A stretch of DNA of 64,000 bases from Selaginella tamariscina. Its lineage: Eukaryota; Streptophyta; Lycopodiopsida; Selaginellales; Selaginellaceae. Each line of letters begins with the position of its first letter. The first letter of the stretch is position 1. Shown here piece by piece: positions 46,304 to 57,412 of the stretch. A program made the translations under genes and the position numbers. The notes beneath the pieces were generated by a model. That model was not told the origin of the DNA and searched no databases. It saw only the letters and a program-made list of their open reading frames with translations. The stretch spans positions 148,530 through 212,529 of the forward strand of contig PUQB01000297.1 of assembly GCA_003024785.1 (NCBI GenBank). Direction: 5' to 3'.

Positions 46304-47329
46304 GTTTATATATTTAATTTTAAAATCAACAATATCTTATACAATCAGTTTATTCACTGTGTGTCAGAATAATCAATGTCCCATCGAATAGTCATTTTAA
46401 ATTATATCTAATGGTTACCCTAAATTCCATTCTAAACTCAATTAAATTAGTTATCGTAAATTCATGAGGTTAAGGTTTAGTTTAAGAGGATTAAAGGTTT
46501 AACTTAGGAATAAATTCATCATGTTAAAGATAATAATTACATTAAGAGTCATTAAATGACAATTGAGTTTATGAATAATTTAATTAAATTAAAAATAATA
46601 ATTAAGTTAAGAATCTAGTTTAACCTCGAACAATATAATGTATTTTTAAGTGATAAGTAGCCACTAGATTAGATTCCTTTAATATCCACCTTTTATTGTA
46701 ACAGATCCTATATGGATAACGTATTTCACACACACACATACACACTTTTTATGTTTATGTATGTATATGTAAATAAATATTTTTATGTTTATTTGTGTGG
46801 ATACCGCCATGTATCTATACATTGTTTTGTAATATCCTAACATATGAATATATTTATATGTGTATGTAATATGTATAACACCTATTTATATGTATATGCA
46901 TATTATCTATGTATATAAATGTAATTAAAGAGAGACTACATGTATGTATATATCTCTTATTTATGTATATATATATATATATAACAACGGAGTAAGTTAC
47001 CAAGTTCTAAAAGAAGCTCCTCATACTTTTACCAAATTATTTGTTATGTATATATAATTATCTATATAAAGACTTCATGAGTTTTGTGGTTATACGCATG
47101 TATCTACATTGTGAACATACAATGGTACGAATCGATGTACCTTTTATACTAGGTCTGTTTTCATATGTAATTTCAAATTTAAAAAGAATATTCTTTTTTT
47201 TAATGGTATGTCACATTAATTTAATTTAAATATATATTATATATTAAGTTAGAATACTAGTTCACATGCCCACTGTTTATTAAGAGTGTACATGTATATT
47301 AATAACTATATATACACTCTTAGTTTATA
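46304..47329. other. AT-rich DNA between direct repeats, no gene
   Basis: Bases 46430-46640 belong to the low-complexity family also at 18.5-18.8 kb. Bases 46980-47090 match inverted module B (GAACTTGGTAAC on the minus strand). The short frame at 47041-47229 lies in this module. Confidence 0.45.
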
Positions 47330-47568
47330 TTTTCTTTTATAAGGTTTATAAATAAATATTATATATTTAAAATATATATATATATTCTATAGCTTAATTA
47401 TATTTTAGTGATTAATATAATATTTTGAAGAGAGAGAAAGCGAAGTGATAATAATAAACAAAATTGAAGATAAAATTAATAGTAACAAATTTGTCATGGC
47501 ATTAATAAAATTATTCTAATTTTAAATTAAAAATATATTTATTATTTTAAATTTTAAGTTAGCACACT
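47330..47568. repeat. Direct repeat, right copy
   Basis: Partner of 46061-46303, at a distance of about 1.27 kb. Either a local duplication or the ends of a non-autonomous LTR-like element; no TG/CA termini or target duplication decide it. Confidence 0.8.
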
Positions 47569-48489
47569 TAAAAATACATTATATTGTTTGATGTGTAGAT
47601 ACGTCATATATTCACAATGCATAAACACACGGTATACTTACACACATGTCCACACATATACATACATAGACAGATTAATTTAACGATATATATTAATTTG
47701 AAGATCAATGCATTAAACTAAGTTAATCGGTTAACGTATGTATGTCATTTTGCTCTATTAAGGTTTTTTATTTGAAAAAAAATATCAAATATGGTTAAGC
47801 CATGTTTTCAACCTAATCTTCCACGTCAAATTAGGTTAACATTCACAGTTAAAACTATGTTGAGGGGCAAACCCTTACCTTAAAATCTATATTTTATGAG
47901 AAAACTTATTCACGCCCAATTCTTATGTAGTATTTTTTTCACTTATATAAAAATTATATTAGATTTTTTTTAAGGTTCAGGTTATTCACATCAAATTACA
48001 AGTTTTACAAGTCAATAAAGATGAAGAATGAATCACAAATATTTATTAAAAAAATTTTTGAAGGTCCAGGTCATTCACATCAAATTATGAATATTATAAG
48101 TTAACAAAGGTGAACAATGAATCATATATATTTATTAAGGGACCTTTAGAGGTCCCTTAAGATTTCTAGCAATTTGGCACGAAGAGCGGCTAGGTTGTTA
48201 GCATTGTGAGCGGCTAAGGGTTTGATGAAATGAAGCTAATGAGTAACCAAGGTTTTAATGTTGTGAACGCCTAGGGTAAATGGTATGGTGCTAATAGGGA
48301 GCACATCACTCAACATGTATGCTCTAGTAGCAACATCATCTTTAGCATCCAGATTCATTTCTACATCATCATTTTTAATACCTCTTGTCTCACAGTAAGA
48401 TTTAAAAAGAATTTGGTATGGCCATAACCTAAGCTTGATTTAGAGTCAGCCATGAAGTGAACCATTCAACGCCAGCTAAGTTTCCGTCT
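47569..48489. other. L-C fragment and unrelated DNA, no gene
   Basis: Bases 47569-47770 match the end of module L and the start of C. Two related 75-base stretches at about 47968-48050 and 48060-48140 share GGTCCAGGTCATTCACATCA-like text. Bases 48150-48480 show nothing recognisable. Confidence 0.45.
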
Positions 48490-50125
48490 CACTTTAAGAA
48501 TTAAATGGTTAAAATATGTTAAGAATATATTATATTTAAGATAAGAATAACTTCAATTTTAATTTAACTCTAAAACATAATAATCTTATAAAAATTATAA
48601 TTTGTGAAAAATGAATTGAAAATTTTTAAAAGAATTTTAAAGAAAATTATAATATTTTAAATAATCATGTGTTAATTAGATATAGATAATGAACTATATT
48701 TTAATAGGATGTGTAATTTTAATTTAATTTAATTTTTAATCATAAACAATATTATAACATATTAATAATAGCTTACGATACAATATATATATGGATATTT
48801 TTAATTTTTTTATTTAAACATTTTAGGTATGAAACATGGAGCTTGTTACTAAAAGAGTTACTAATTTTTAAACTTTAGTACCCACACCCACACACACAAA
48901 GACACACATATATATATTAAGATAGTACTCTAATTAATCAAATATTAATTGTACACAATACAATTAATTATGTATACAATATATAGTTACTATTGTAAAA
49001 TATATACAATATATACATATTACTATATTCCAAATTTATATGATTTATTGTTTATATATGAACTTTCCAAAAAAAAAAATGATTTAATAAACTAGTACAA
49101 AGAATTACTTTTAAATTTTTTTTAACATTTGTATTTCTTATATTTAATAAGATTTTATAACACATTAGAATATCTCAACTATGTAAGTACTTTTCATATT
49201 TAAAAAAAGGATAATGGAGGTGCCGGGATTTGAACCCGGATGTCGAGTCAGTATAGAATAGCCCAGACTCGAACCGGCGCCTGATTAACCGCTACACCCC
49301 CTTAATGACTTATAAATATTAATCGATTCTTATTCCTAATACACAACAACATGTCTTGAGATAGTTCAACAAGTATTCTTTACGTAATTTAAATTTTAAT
49401 GCTGATGTAGAAAAACATTAATTATATAGCGTAATATAAAACAAATACTTTTATTACATAAGTAATACTCTTCATAATTTATTTATTTTTCTACTATGTC
49501 TTTCGGTATAAATTTTTGATTTGTATAACTTTTCAAAATCTCTTTCTTTACAGCATGTATAAGTAAATAAGTAATTTTTTTTATTCTTTTAATTTTATTT
49601 TTTCTAACATACACATAAATCATATAGTATACTAACACCTCTCTCACACGTATTCAAAAAATAAGAAGTATACACATAATTTATATAGAATTCTACATGT
49701 TATTTCTAAATCACATATAATAAAAAATTTACATTAAATTCTTCTTAATTGAAAAACGTTTTTACATTTAATATTTATAAGACTTCGTTAAAATATATGA
49801 AAGCATTATATGTAGTCAATTTATTTATAATTACTTAATTTATTTTGAATTTTTCATATCACATTTAATAATTATTAATATATTCTTAAAGTCTATTATT
49901 ATTGTGTGTGGAACCTCGTGTACTTCCAGACAACCCAGCCATTGAGTAGATGACAATTTGGTTGAGTCTAATTCTTGACTTGGTGTGTTATATATATATA
50001 TAATATATATATATATAATATGACATGCGAAATCTTCCCAAGAGAATTTATAATTATGCATAAATTAAAAATTTATAAAATGGTTTATATAACAAGAAAC
50101 ATATATTCATAACCATGTAATACAT
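48490..50125 (-). repeat. Inverted copy of modules S and A
   Basis: On the minus strand this follows bases 580-2230 of the window: A with its type-1 tRNA-derived module, then S with GAAACATGGAGCTTGTTACT (plus-strand form near 48832). It ends near the AACATATATTCATAACCATG landmark. An insertion of about 100 bases at 49910-50010 carries a TATATAATATATATA stretch. The frame at 49840-50061 is within it and not a gene. Confidence 0.75.
49215..49301 (-). other. tRNA-derived module, type 1 (best D-arm)
   Basis: Acceptor stem GGGGGTG/CACCTCC, T-arm CCGGG/CCCGG around TTCAAAT, and a plausible D-arm GCG-GTTAATCAGG-CGC. The anticodon region is replaced by a seven-pair hairpin TCGAGTC/GACTCGA with a 16-base loop. 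It is about 87 bases, ten shorter than the copy at 20966. This is the copy a tRNA-finding program would most likely flag as a pseudo-tRNA. Confidence 0.7.
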
Positions 50126-50129
50126 TTAT

Positions 50130-50815
50130 TTTTAATATACACATAAATTATATCATGTACGAACAACTTCTTTTCACAAAATTATTTCAAAGAAATAAAA
50201 ATATGCACATACATAAAATTTAATACTCATTTATATAAATATTCTACATGTTTATTTTAAAATCACATATAATTAAAAATTCTTCTTAATTGAAGACTTT
50301 CTTAAATTTAAGGTTTATGTTTATTACACCGTACCTAGAAAAAATATAAAATTATAATAAAAATTTACATGTGTAATGATTGTTTATAAGACTTATTAAA
50401 CTAATCATTTTTATAATATAAAAGCATTATGTTTAATCAATTTATTTTCAAATTTATTTATAATTATTTGATTATTTATTTTTATCACATTTAATAATTA
50501 TTAACATATTTTTAAAATCTATAATATTGGATTTGATTTATATAATAAGAAATATTTATTAACGAGCATTGAAAAGTTTGTGTTATTATGTGATAATTAC
50601 ATGATTAATCATTATATGTCAAATAATTTAAAATATATACAACAAACAATAGGTGCTTAAGAAGTCTTTATAAACTTTATACCAGATTGTTTGATGTAAT
50701 TATTTATTATATATATGAATAACAAATTTATAATTAAAAAAATTCAATTATTTACATCCCATATACCCTTTCTCTTGAGATAATATAGAGAGAGAGGAGA
50801 TACACACACCACACT
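50130..50815 (-). repeat. Inverted module D
   Basis: The inverse of 24.29-25.03 kb. Its outer edge is a TTTACATCCCATATACCC stretch and a GA run. It joins directly to inverted A at 50130, whereas in the other copy D and A are in a different arrangement. Confidence 0.65.
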
Positions 50816-50894
50816 CACACACTGGTGTACAGTTGGTCACCGTACTAGAGCAAAGTTTTTAAAAAAACATTAATACATTAAGTTTTAAATAATA

Positions 50895-51389
50895 GGGAAA
50901 ATTACATTTATATCTTTAAAATTTATCATATTTACATATATATTCTTAGAAGTTTTATATTTATATATATACTTTTATAAAGTTGTAAATTTACATATAT
51001 ACCTTTAAAAAACTTTAATCATAATATTTTGACTTTGAAGATAATAATATTAATTAAAAATATATTTTTAATTCATAATATATCACAAATAAATAATTAA
51101 AGTTTATTAAGTGTTAAATGTTAAAAATTTGTCATATTAAAAAATGAAATATTTTTAAAATAACTATATTATATTGTAATATATAGTTTAATAAGTTGTA
51201 TTTACCTAAATATAATAAATACAAATAATTATAAATTTTTATTGATTTTTTTAAAATGTTTTTTAATTTTTTAATTTTGAAATTTATGAAGTTTTAAATT
51301 AAAGTTTTAGGGATATATATGTAAATATAAACTTCTAGGAATATATATGTAAATATGATAAATTTTAGGGGTATAAATGTAATTTTCCC
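50895..51389. mobile_element. 495-bp MITE with long terminal inverted repeats
   Basis: The ends GGGAAAATTACATTTATA and TATAAATGTAATTTTCCC are perfect inverse copies. Similarity continues for about 75 bases inward (AAAATTTATCATATTTACAT, TAGAAGTTT) with few changes. The pentamer TAATA lies on both sides (50890-50894 and 51390-51394). The interior is AT-rich and non-coding. The paralogous module junction near 53.08 kb lacks this sequence, supporting insertion. The superfamily is undetermined: long TIRs fit Mutator-like or PIF-like MITEs, but the duplication length fits neither well. Confidence 0.75.
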
Positions 51390-51403
51390 TAATAGGTAAT
51401 TAT

Positions 51404-52065
51404 TGTTATATAAAAGTTTATAAGCTATATAAAGACATCCCTCTCAGACACTGAGATACTCTGTTGGTACGGACAAATGAATAAAGGACTTATCATAACG
51501 TATTAAGAAATAATATTTATATCTCAAAAAAATGAATTAAACTAACCTTATTTAAATTTGTAATTTACTTATAAAATTTGTTATAATCGGAAAACTACCC
51601 TCCCACTACGCATACACTAATTATTTGTTATTTTCTGACCTTAACAGTGCCCACACTCTGAATTGCGTCAAAAAGTACAAAAGTATGTAATTATCTACAC
51701 GTGGACAAATTACACTAGATAATTAACCTTTTGTATGAAATGTAAATAAATAAATATCAACACTCATTCGTTTTTTTAAAATTATTTTGTTTGGTTTGAC
51801 CTAGTGGTGTGAGAGGTATGATTTAAAATCAGTCCTCTTGTTTGATGTGCATGGGTTCAAACCCCATAGCCATATTATTTTGCACACAATTAAGTGGTAA
51901 CATAAAATATTGTTTTAATATTATTTTTAAATAACTAAAATCCTAGTAATAAAAATATTTCATAGAATGAAATACGTATATTAACAAACTAACATAGTTA
52001 AATGCATTAATTTTTAAATGAGTATATATTATTATATTAATTTGTCTATTTATGTATATACATAC
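51404..52065 (-). repeat. Palindrome C'-L-C, left arm (inverted module C)
   Basis: About 660 bases whose reverse complement is at 52420-53065. Shared landmarks are TATATAAAAGTTTATAAGCT at the outer edge, GGACAAATGAATAAAGGACTT, GTAATTATCTACACGTGGAC and the type-2 tRNA-derived module. The arms differ at scattered sites. Confidence 0.85.
51789..51872 (+). other. tRNA-derived module, type 2, left arm
   Basis: Starts GTTTGGTTTGACCTAGTGG and ends GCATGGGTTCAAACCCCATAG. A perfect ATGGG/CCCAT T-arm encloses TTCAAAC. The A-box-like TGACCTAGTGG is well preserved. The middle can form a TGATTTAAAATCA hairpin. It is the inverted partner of 52601-52675. Confidence 0.65.
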
Positions 52066-52419
52066 ATATAGATAGGGGAAGTTGTAAACTCACATGGTTT
52101 ATTCACAAATTATGCATATACTTCAGTGCCTTCTGAGTCTAAAATAAAATAAAGATGTTATAAACAAAAAACACACATGATAAACTTTCCTTCGATAAAT
52201 AATAATAAAATCAATGCATATTAAATATAAGTTTACATAGCTTACACAACCATATTAAAACCCTTCAAAATTTTTTGTATAAATAATTATATATGCATTC
52301 GTTACCACTTAAGGATACACTATATTGTCTCTTGTGGGACAACATGTGTAGATACGTAAAGTATGTATCCACAATGTATATACATAATATACATACACAC
52401 ATGCACACATGCACACACA
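52066..52419 (+). repeat. Module L, central segment of palindrome C'-L-C
   Basis: Matches the central segments at 22.97-23.30, 34.13-34.45 and 59.53-59.87 kb, all in the plus orientation. Landmarks are ATAGATAGGGGAAGTTGTAA, GTTTACATAGCTTACACAACC and ACATGTGTAGATACGTAAAG. The minus-strand frame at 52265-52459 lies in it and is not a gene. Confidence 0.8.
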
Positions 52420-53065
52420 TATATATAAATAAACAAATTAATATAATAAATATATTCATTAAAAATTAATACATTAAACTATGTTGGTTTGTTAATATAC
52501 GTATATCATTCTACGAAATATTTGTTATACTAGGATTTTGGTTATTTGAAAATAATATCAAAACAATATCTTATGTTACCACTTGCGTGCAAAATATATA
52601 GCTATGGGGTTTGAACCCACGCACATCAAACAGGAGGATTGATTTTAATCGTACCTCACACCACTAGGTCAAACTAAATAAAATAATTTTAAAAGAAACC
52701 AATAAGTGTTGATTTTATTTATTTATATTCCATATAAAGGTTAATTATCCAATGTAAATTGTCCACGTGTAGATGATTACATACCTAGTATCTTTTTGTA
52801 CTTTTGACACAATTCAGAGTGTGGCCATTGTTAATGTCAAAAAATAACAAATAATAGTGCATGCGCCAGCGAGGAGGATAGTTTTCCGGTTATAACAAAA
52901 TTTATAAGAAAATTACCAATTTCTAATTTAATTCAATTTTTTGAGATATAAATATTATTTCTTTAATATGTTCCGGTAAGTCCTTTATTCATTTGTCCGT
53001 ACTAATAGAGTATTTCAGTATCTCTTTATATAGCTTATAAACTTTTATATAACATTAATTTTTTA
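52420..53065 (+). repeat. Palindrome C'-L-C, right arm (module C)
   Basis: Module C in the parental orientation, with the type-2 tRNA-derived module at 52601-52675 and a relic of a type-1 module near 52733-52793 (GGTTAATTATCC and CCACGTGTAG). It ends with the TATATAACATTAA landmark near 53065, where the palindrome stops; a further 50 bases match the DNA left of the MITE. Confidence 0.85.
52601..52675 (-). other. tRNA-derived module, type 2, right arm
   Basis: On the minus strand it ends GCGTGGGTTCAAACCCCATAGC, with T-arm GTGGG/CCCAT (one G-U pair), and starts GTTTGACCTAGTGGTGTGAG. Slightly shorter than the left-arm copy. Confidence 0.6.
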
Positions 53066-53129
53066 CATATTATTTGTTATGTATATTATCTAAAACTTAA
53101 TGTATTAATGTTTTTTAAAACTTTGCTGC

Positions 53130-53579
53130 ATGATTCAACCAAACTAGTGTGCTATGTTAGCTTAAGCTTTAAGATGATCTTTAATGAGTTTTAATTGTTT
53201 AAAAGTAATTTATTATTTATCTAATAATTTATCTTTAAATTGAATCCTTAATGCAGTTGTTATCTTTAACATTATGAGTTATCTTTAAGCTCTTGCATGG
53301 GTTTAACTATTTAATAATCCATAACTTAATTATTATCTTTAATATAGTGATTTTATTTCTTAAGTTACTCTTTTAACCCAATTATTATTCTTAACTTACT
53401 AAGTTTATTCCTAGATTCAATTGTCATTTATTGATAATTGAGTTTAGAAAGGAATTTAAGGTAACTATCAAATATAATTTAAAATGACTATTGATGGGAT
53501 ATTGGTTATTTTGACATAATGAATAAACTGATTATATAAGATATTGCCGATTTTAAAATTAAAATATATAAACTTATAG
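53130..53579. repeat. Low-complexity dispersed family, no gene
   Basis: Bases 53200-53470 are an inverted relative of 18.47-18.79 and 46.43-46.64 kb, built of AATTATTATTCTTAAC-like phrases. The minus-strand frame at 53468-53782 spans this and module S and shows no domain. Confidence 0.45.
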
Positions 53580-54325
53580 TGTGTGCTATACTTTATTGCT
53601 GACATATTATAAATTAAGACTTGTATGTTTGTGTAGAAGTGTTGTATTTGCATGAAACTAAATAATGTTTGTTGTGCTATATACACTTTATAGTGACCGT
53701 AATTTATGTACCAACATAAGATGTACACACATGCATATGGATTATATATTGCTTGTTGGGCACAACACACATGCATACACATATAATAGTTTAAAGAAAA
53801 AAATATGCATATTTATGTGTGATAAGATGGAACTGTAATTTAAATTTCATTTTAAAGTAATTTTCTTTAAATGACTTATTTATATGAATAATAAATTTAC
53901 AAGTAAGTCAAATCAAATTTCTCTTGTTAAACATAAGAACGTGTAATTCACACATATCCGATCTGTATAAAGGCTATTCATATAAGTGTTTAACTCATAT
54001 ATGCACCATGATCTTAGGTCAGCCCTTCACATATATTTGAGACGTTAAGAGAAAATGTTTGTACACTCAAACGTTAAGTAAAGAGAAGAGTAATATTTTT
54101 TACATCCTATACAAAGCACGGTTAATGATTAATTACAGTATTCTGTTTAGAATAATTGCAAGCAGTATTCTGTTTAGAATAATTACAGATGGAGGTTCAA
54201 ATCCCAGCACCCCAATATCTATTTTAAACACTCTATTTTAGCATTTTTCAATGTTTACTGTGCAATGTATTATGAACGATTGTTGATGTAAATAAATAAC
54301 ACAACCACAAAATCTTTTAAAGCTT
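53580..54325 (+). repeat. End of S and left arm of palindrome B-L-B' (outer part)
   Basis: Bases 53580-53780 are the last part of S and lead into B at about 53760, as at 21.96 kb. B continues to 54325, where Gypsy D begins, and resumes at 59199. Its inverse is found at 60.24-60.87 kb. That right arm also carries an insertion of about 120 bases near 60.60-60.72 kb that is absent here. Confidence 0.75.
54116..54213 (+). other. tRNA-derived module, type 3, with internal duplication
   Basis: Ends GGAGGTTCAAATCCCAGCACCCC, with a good B box. The middle segment AGTATTCTGTTTAGAATAAT occurs twice in tandem (about 54138 and 54164), lengthening the module to about 98 bases. The inverted partner at 60299 has a single copy. 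The 5' acceptor strand is decayed. Confidence 0.55.
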
Positions 54326-54486
54326 TGTAAGATCCACGTGTACGGCTGCATGTGCACATACTATTATTAGCGTAGTGGATTTTGATAACCATCGGATTGG
54401 ATTCAATCTGGACCACTCGCTCTTGTATATAAGTTAGGGTTTCTGAACTAATAGATATACACATTTTTATATTCCGAGCTCTCACA
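54326..54486 (+). repeat. Gypsy D 5' LTR
   Basis: From TGTAAGATCCACGTG to GAGCTCTCACA. The motif CTTGTATATAAGTTAGGG near 54422 is a likely TATA box for the element's transcript. It contains GTGTACGGCTGCATGTGCACA, partly palindromic. Confidence 0.9.
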
Positions 54487-54487
54487 T

Positions 54488-54504
54488 TGGTGGAGGTGAG
54501 GGGC
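54488..54504 (+). promoter_or_regulatory. Gypsy D primer-binding site
   Basis: TGGTGGAGGTGAGGGGC, one base after the 5' LTR. It is complementary to a tRNA ending CACCTCCA plus CCA. Those eight bases are exactly the 3' end of the type-1 tRNA-derived modules in this window; pairing stops agreeing within the T stem. Confidence 0.65.
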
Positions 54505-54598
54505 ACCTCTAATTGTCCCTACGGAGTACTCGGATTTGTGTCTTTTTCTTTGTCTTCTTAGGTCTAGCTTTTCCATTGTCTAGATCTATTCTTTTCTT

Positions 54599-55570
54599 GT
54601 GGATTTTGTCTCTTCTTCGTCCATGAATCCACATCAGGCAAATCCCTTGTCTGTGGAGCAGTTACTCATGCAATTGTTGGATGCCATGCGTGTGCAACTG
54701 AACAATCATTTTCAGTTGATGGCAGCATTCACAGTCCAGGGTACTCCTCCTACTCATGTTGCAAACCCCCGTGTCCGGCCGGATTTCTTTCGCGGAAATC
54801 CTGGAGATGATGTGTACCATTGGTTTGACCACTTCATTGTGGTTGCCACATATCATTCGTGGGACGGTGCTCAGTGTTTGCGCGAGTTTCCTACTTGTCT
54901 TCAAGGACGGCGTTGCAGTGGTACAATGGTCTGGACGTTGCAACTCGTGTAAATTGGAATATTCTTCCAAAGATCTTCAAACGTACATTTGGGCATGCGG
55001 ACGATTGTGATGATGCTTTTCAGCATTGCATCGTATTCGTCAGGAGCCATCTGAGTCGGTGATGCAGTTTGGTGTTCGCTTTCAAAGCCTTTTGCTGCGT
55101 GCAGAACCTAACATGTCGGAACGCATCAAGTTAGGTTGTTGTGCCAGCACTTCGTCAAGACCTTGGTGGGGCTTGTGCATGCACTAGCTCCAGTGACTCT
55201 TGAAGATGCTTTGAGGCTGGCACAACGATATGAGTCGTCACCTCTCCACTTCTTCCGTACTTGCCCTTCACGTGCTCTTGTTCCACTTCATGTTGGGGAT
55301 GGACCTGCTCCGATGGAGGTTGAGGCTGTTGCCGCTCGTGTACCAGCACAAGGTGGGGCCCGTGGACGAGGACGTGGACGTGCAGTTCGTTGTTGGGCGT
55401 GATGAGGTTGGACACACGTATCGGCGCTGTCAACGGTTTCCCGATTGGCGTCCCCCATTTCCAGGATGGAGGCCATGGCGTCAACAACGTCCGGTTGGTG
55501 CTGCTGCAGTGGAAGGTTGTGATGCGGTGGATCTTCCGGGAAACGACGAATCGCACGAGTAGAGGAGGGT
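54599..55570 (+). pseudogene. Gypsy D gag
   Basis: Starts with LSVEQLLMQLLDAMRVQLN and the capsid-like RPDFFRGNPGDDVYHWFDHF, followed after frame changes (near 54890) by ALQWYNGLDV and FKRTFGHADD. A further piece has SVMQFGVRFQSLLLRAEP near 55060. The nucleocapsid end has a Gly/Arg-rich stretch, RCWA, then in another frame RDEVGHTYRRC near 55400: a CCHC knuckle split by one frame shift. The first Met follows an unannotated leader of about 100 bases. Confidence 0.7.
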
Positions 55571-55689
55571 CCTCGTGCGAATAAATTAGTGACCCCTCCA
55601 TCTTTCTTTCGGGAGTATCATCAAGGGGTTCACTCGGCACCAAATCATCCGGTTTTCACTTTTCAAGCTCGTTTAATCGCACACACGTC

Positions 55690-55990
55690 CTGTTTTCCTT
55701 TCAGTGTTGGTGGATACAGGTTCAAGTTTGTCCTCTGTTTCTCAATCTGTTGCTACACGTTGCAGCCTTCATTTGCGTCGTGCGGTAGAACCAGTCTTCA
55801 TTCTGTACGGCAACGGACATACTCATGCTTGTTCGCGGGATGAAGTGGACATTGTTGTTCGTGTGGATGATTGTGAGCTCGAGCTTCAATCTTTGCGGGT
55901 GGTGCCGAGTCAAGCTTTTCACCTTATTCTTGGTATGGATTGGTTAACTCGCAATCATGCCAAGTGTGACTTTGAAAAGTCTCCCCCTTG
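55690..55990 (+). pseudogene. Gypsy D aspartic protease
   Basis: The piece starting near 55704 has MLVDTGSSLSSVSQSVA with the DTGS active site, VDIVVRVDDCELELQ, and HLILGMDWLTRNHA at the C-terminus (ILGMDW). It is shifted relative to gag and to the downstream polymerase. Confidence 0.8.
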
Positions 55991-57412
55991 TTTGACTCTC
56001 CCTCGTCTTTCTTCCATTCCTCTTACTTCTATTCCACTTCGTCCATCTGCTTCCACCTCTGCTTCCATCACTTTTGTCTCACCCTATTTCCAACCATTTT
56101 CCCTTCATGCTCTTCCTTTTCTTCTTTGGATCCATCAGATGATCGTCGTGCTGTAGTTGTTGATCAACTCAAGAAGGAGTATGCTGATCTTTTCAACTTC
56201 GACTTGTCATCTGGGGCCAAGATTGCGACACGCCACCCTATTCCAACTGGAGAAGCTAGGCCAATCAAGGTACCTGTTCGGCGTCGGTCACCAAAGGAGC
56301 TCAAGATCTTACGAGCGAATGTCAAAGAGATGTTGGAGAAGGGTGTTATCCGGAAGTCTCGAAGTCCTTGGGCGTGCGAACCTCACCTTGTGACGAAGCC
56401 TGATGGGAGCGTTCGATTCTGCATTGACTATCGCCCATTAAATGAGGTAACCGTCTCAGATGTGTACCCACTTCCTCATACTGCAGACCTTTTGGATCGA
56501 CTGGGGCGGAGCCGTTGGTTCACCAAGTTAGATCTCGCATCTGGATATTGGCAAGTTCCGATGGCTGACATGGACATTCCCAAGACTGCTTTTCGGACAC
56601 CATTTGGCCTGTACGAGTTCTTGGTGATGCCTTTCGGTTTGAGCAATGCTCCAGCAACTTTCCAGCGTATGATGGACGAGGTTCTTTGCGACATGCCGGA
56701 GGTGACTGCCGATTTCATCGATGATGTTTTGATCCATTCGGATGGAACGTGGGAGGAGCATGTCGGTGATGTACGTAAGGTTTTGGATCGACTGCGGGAA
56801 GTTGGTTTGAAGTTGAAGCCATCTAAGTGTGTGTTTGGATCAAAGGACACCACTTATCTGGGTTATCGCATTTCACGTGAAGGTTTGCAAGTCGATCCTG
56901 ACAAACTAGTTGCAGTTTTGAAGTTCCCTACGCCAAAGTGTGTGAATGATGTGCAACGCTTTCTTGGCAAGGTACAATATCTGGGTCGTTTTGTGGATCA
57001 TCTTTCAGATCGTACTGCACCGTTGCGCGCGTTGTTGAAATCGTCAATGACTTCTTTTGTTTGGTCTAAGGATTGCAAGCAGGCATTTGCAGATCTCAAA
57101 GAGTTGTTGACGACTCCTCCAGTTTTGGCGTACCCGGATTACACCCGTCCTTTCATCTTGCGTGTAGATGCTTCTGACATCGGCCTCGGGGGTATTGATG
57201 CAGGAGAGTACGAGTGTTCCTGGCCAACGACATCCCATTGCGTACATCAGCCGTACATTGCAGCCAGCAGAGGTGAATTACTCCACGACAAAAAGGAGTG
57301 TCTAGCAGCAGTTTGGGGTTTTGAGAAGCTCCATGCCTACTTGCATGGTTCGCGGACGTTGTTGGAAGGCGATCATGCAGCAGTCACTTCGTTGTTGAAG
57401 CGGAAAATTTGA
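55988..57412 (+). CDS. Gypsy D reverse transcriptase and RNase H
   Basis: The longest open piece of the window, 474 residues. After a Ser/Phe-rich linker, polymerase motifs follow: HPIPTGEARPIKVPVRRR, GVIRKSRSPWACEPHLV, DGSVRFCIDYRPLNEVTV, RWFTKLDLASGYWQV (catalytic Asp), FLVMPFGLSNAPATFQRMM, and VTADFIDDVLIHSDG, where the active site is FIDD in place of YxDD. The connection has CVFGSKDTTYLGYRIS. RNase H starts FILRVDASDIGLGG and has KKECLAAVWGFEKLHAYLHG; the third acidic block reads EGDHAAV where T-D-H is usual. A short garbled part near 57200-57260 suggests a double frame error. Confidence 0.88.
   Translation: MFDSPSSFFHSSYFYSTSSICFHLCFHHFCLTLFPTIFPSCSSFSSLDPSDDRRAVVVDQLKKEYADLFNFDLSSGAKIATRHPIPTGEARPIKVPVRRRSPKELKILRANVKEMLEKGVIRKSRSPWACEPHLVTKPDGSVRFCIDYRPLNEVTVSDVYPLPHTADLLDRLGRSRWFTKLDLASGYWQVPMADMDIPKTAFRTPFGLYEFLVMPFGLSNAPATFQRMMDEVLCDMPEVTADFIDDVLIHSDGTWEEHVGDVRKVLDRLREVGLKLKPSKCVFGSKDTTYLGYRISREGLQVDPDKLVAVLKFPTPKCVNDVQRFLGKVQYLGRFVDHLSDRTAPLRALLKSSMTSFVWSKDCKQAFADLKELLTTPPVLAYPDYTRPFILRVDASDIGLGGIDAGEYECSWPTTSHCVHQPYIAASRGELLHDKKECLAAVWGFEKLHAYLHGSRTLLEGDHAAVTSLLKRKI

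Noticed and set aside
55155-55643. 162-residue minus-strand open frame
   Set aside because: Antisense shadow of Gypsy D gag and zinc knuckle; the plus strand has clear family motifs.
56476-56853. 125-residue minus-strand open frame
   Set aside because: Antisense shadow of the Gypsy D reverse transcriptase core.
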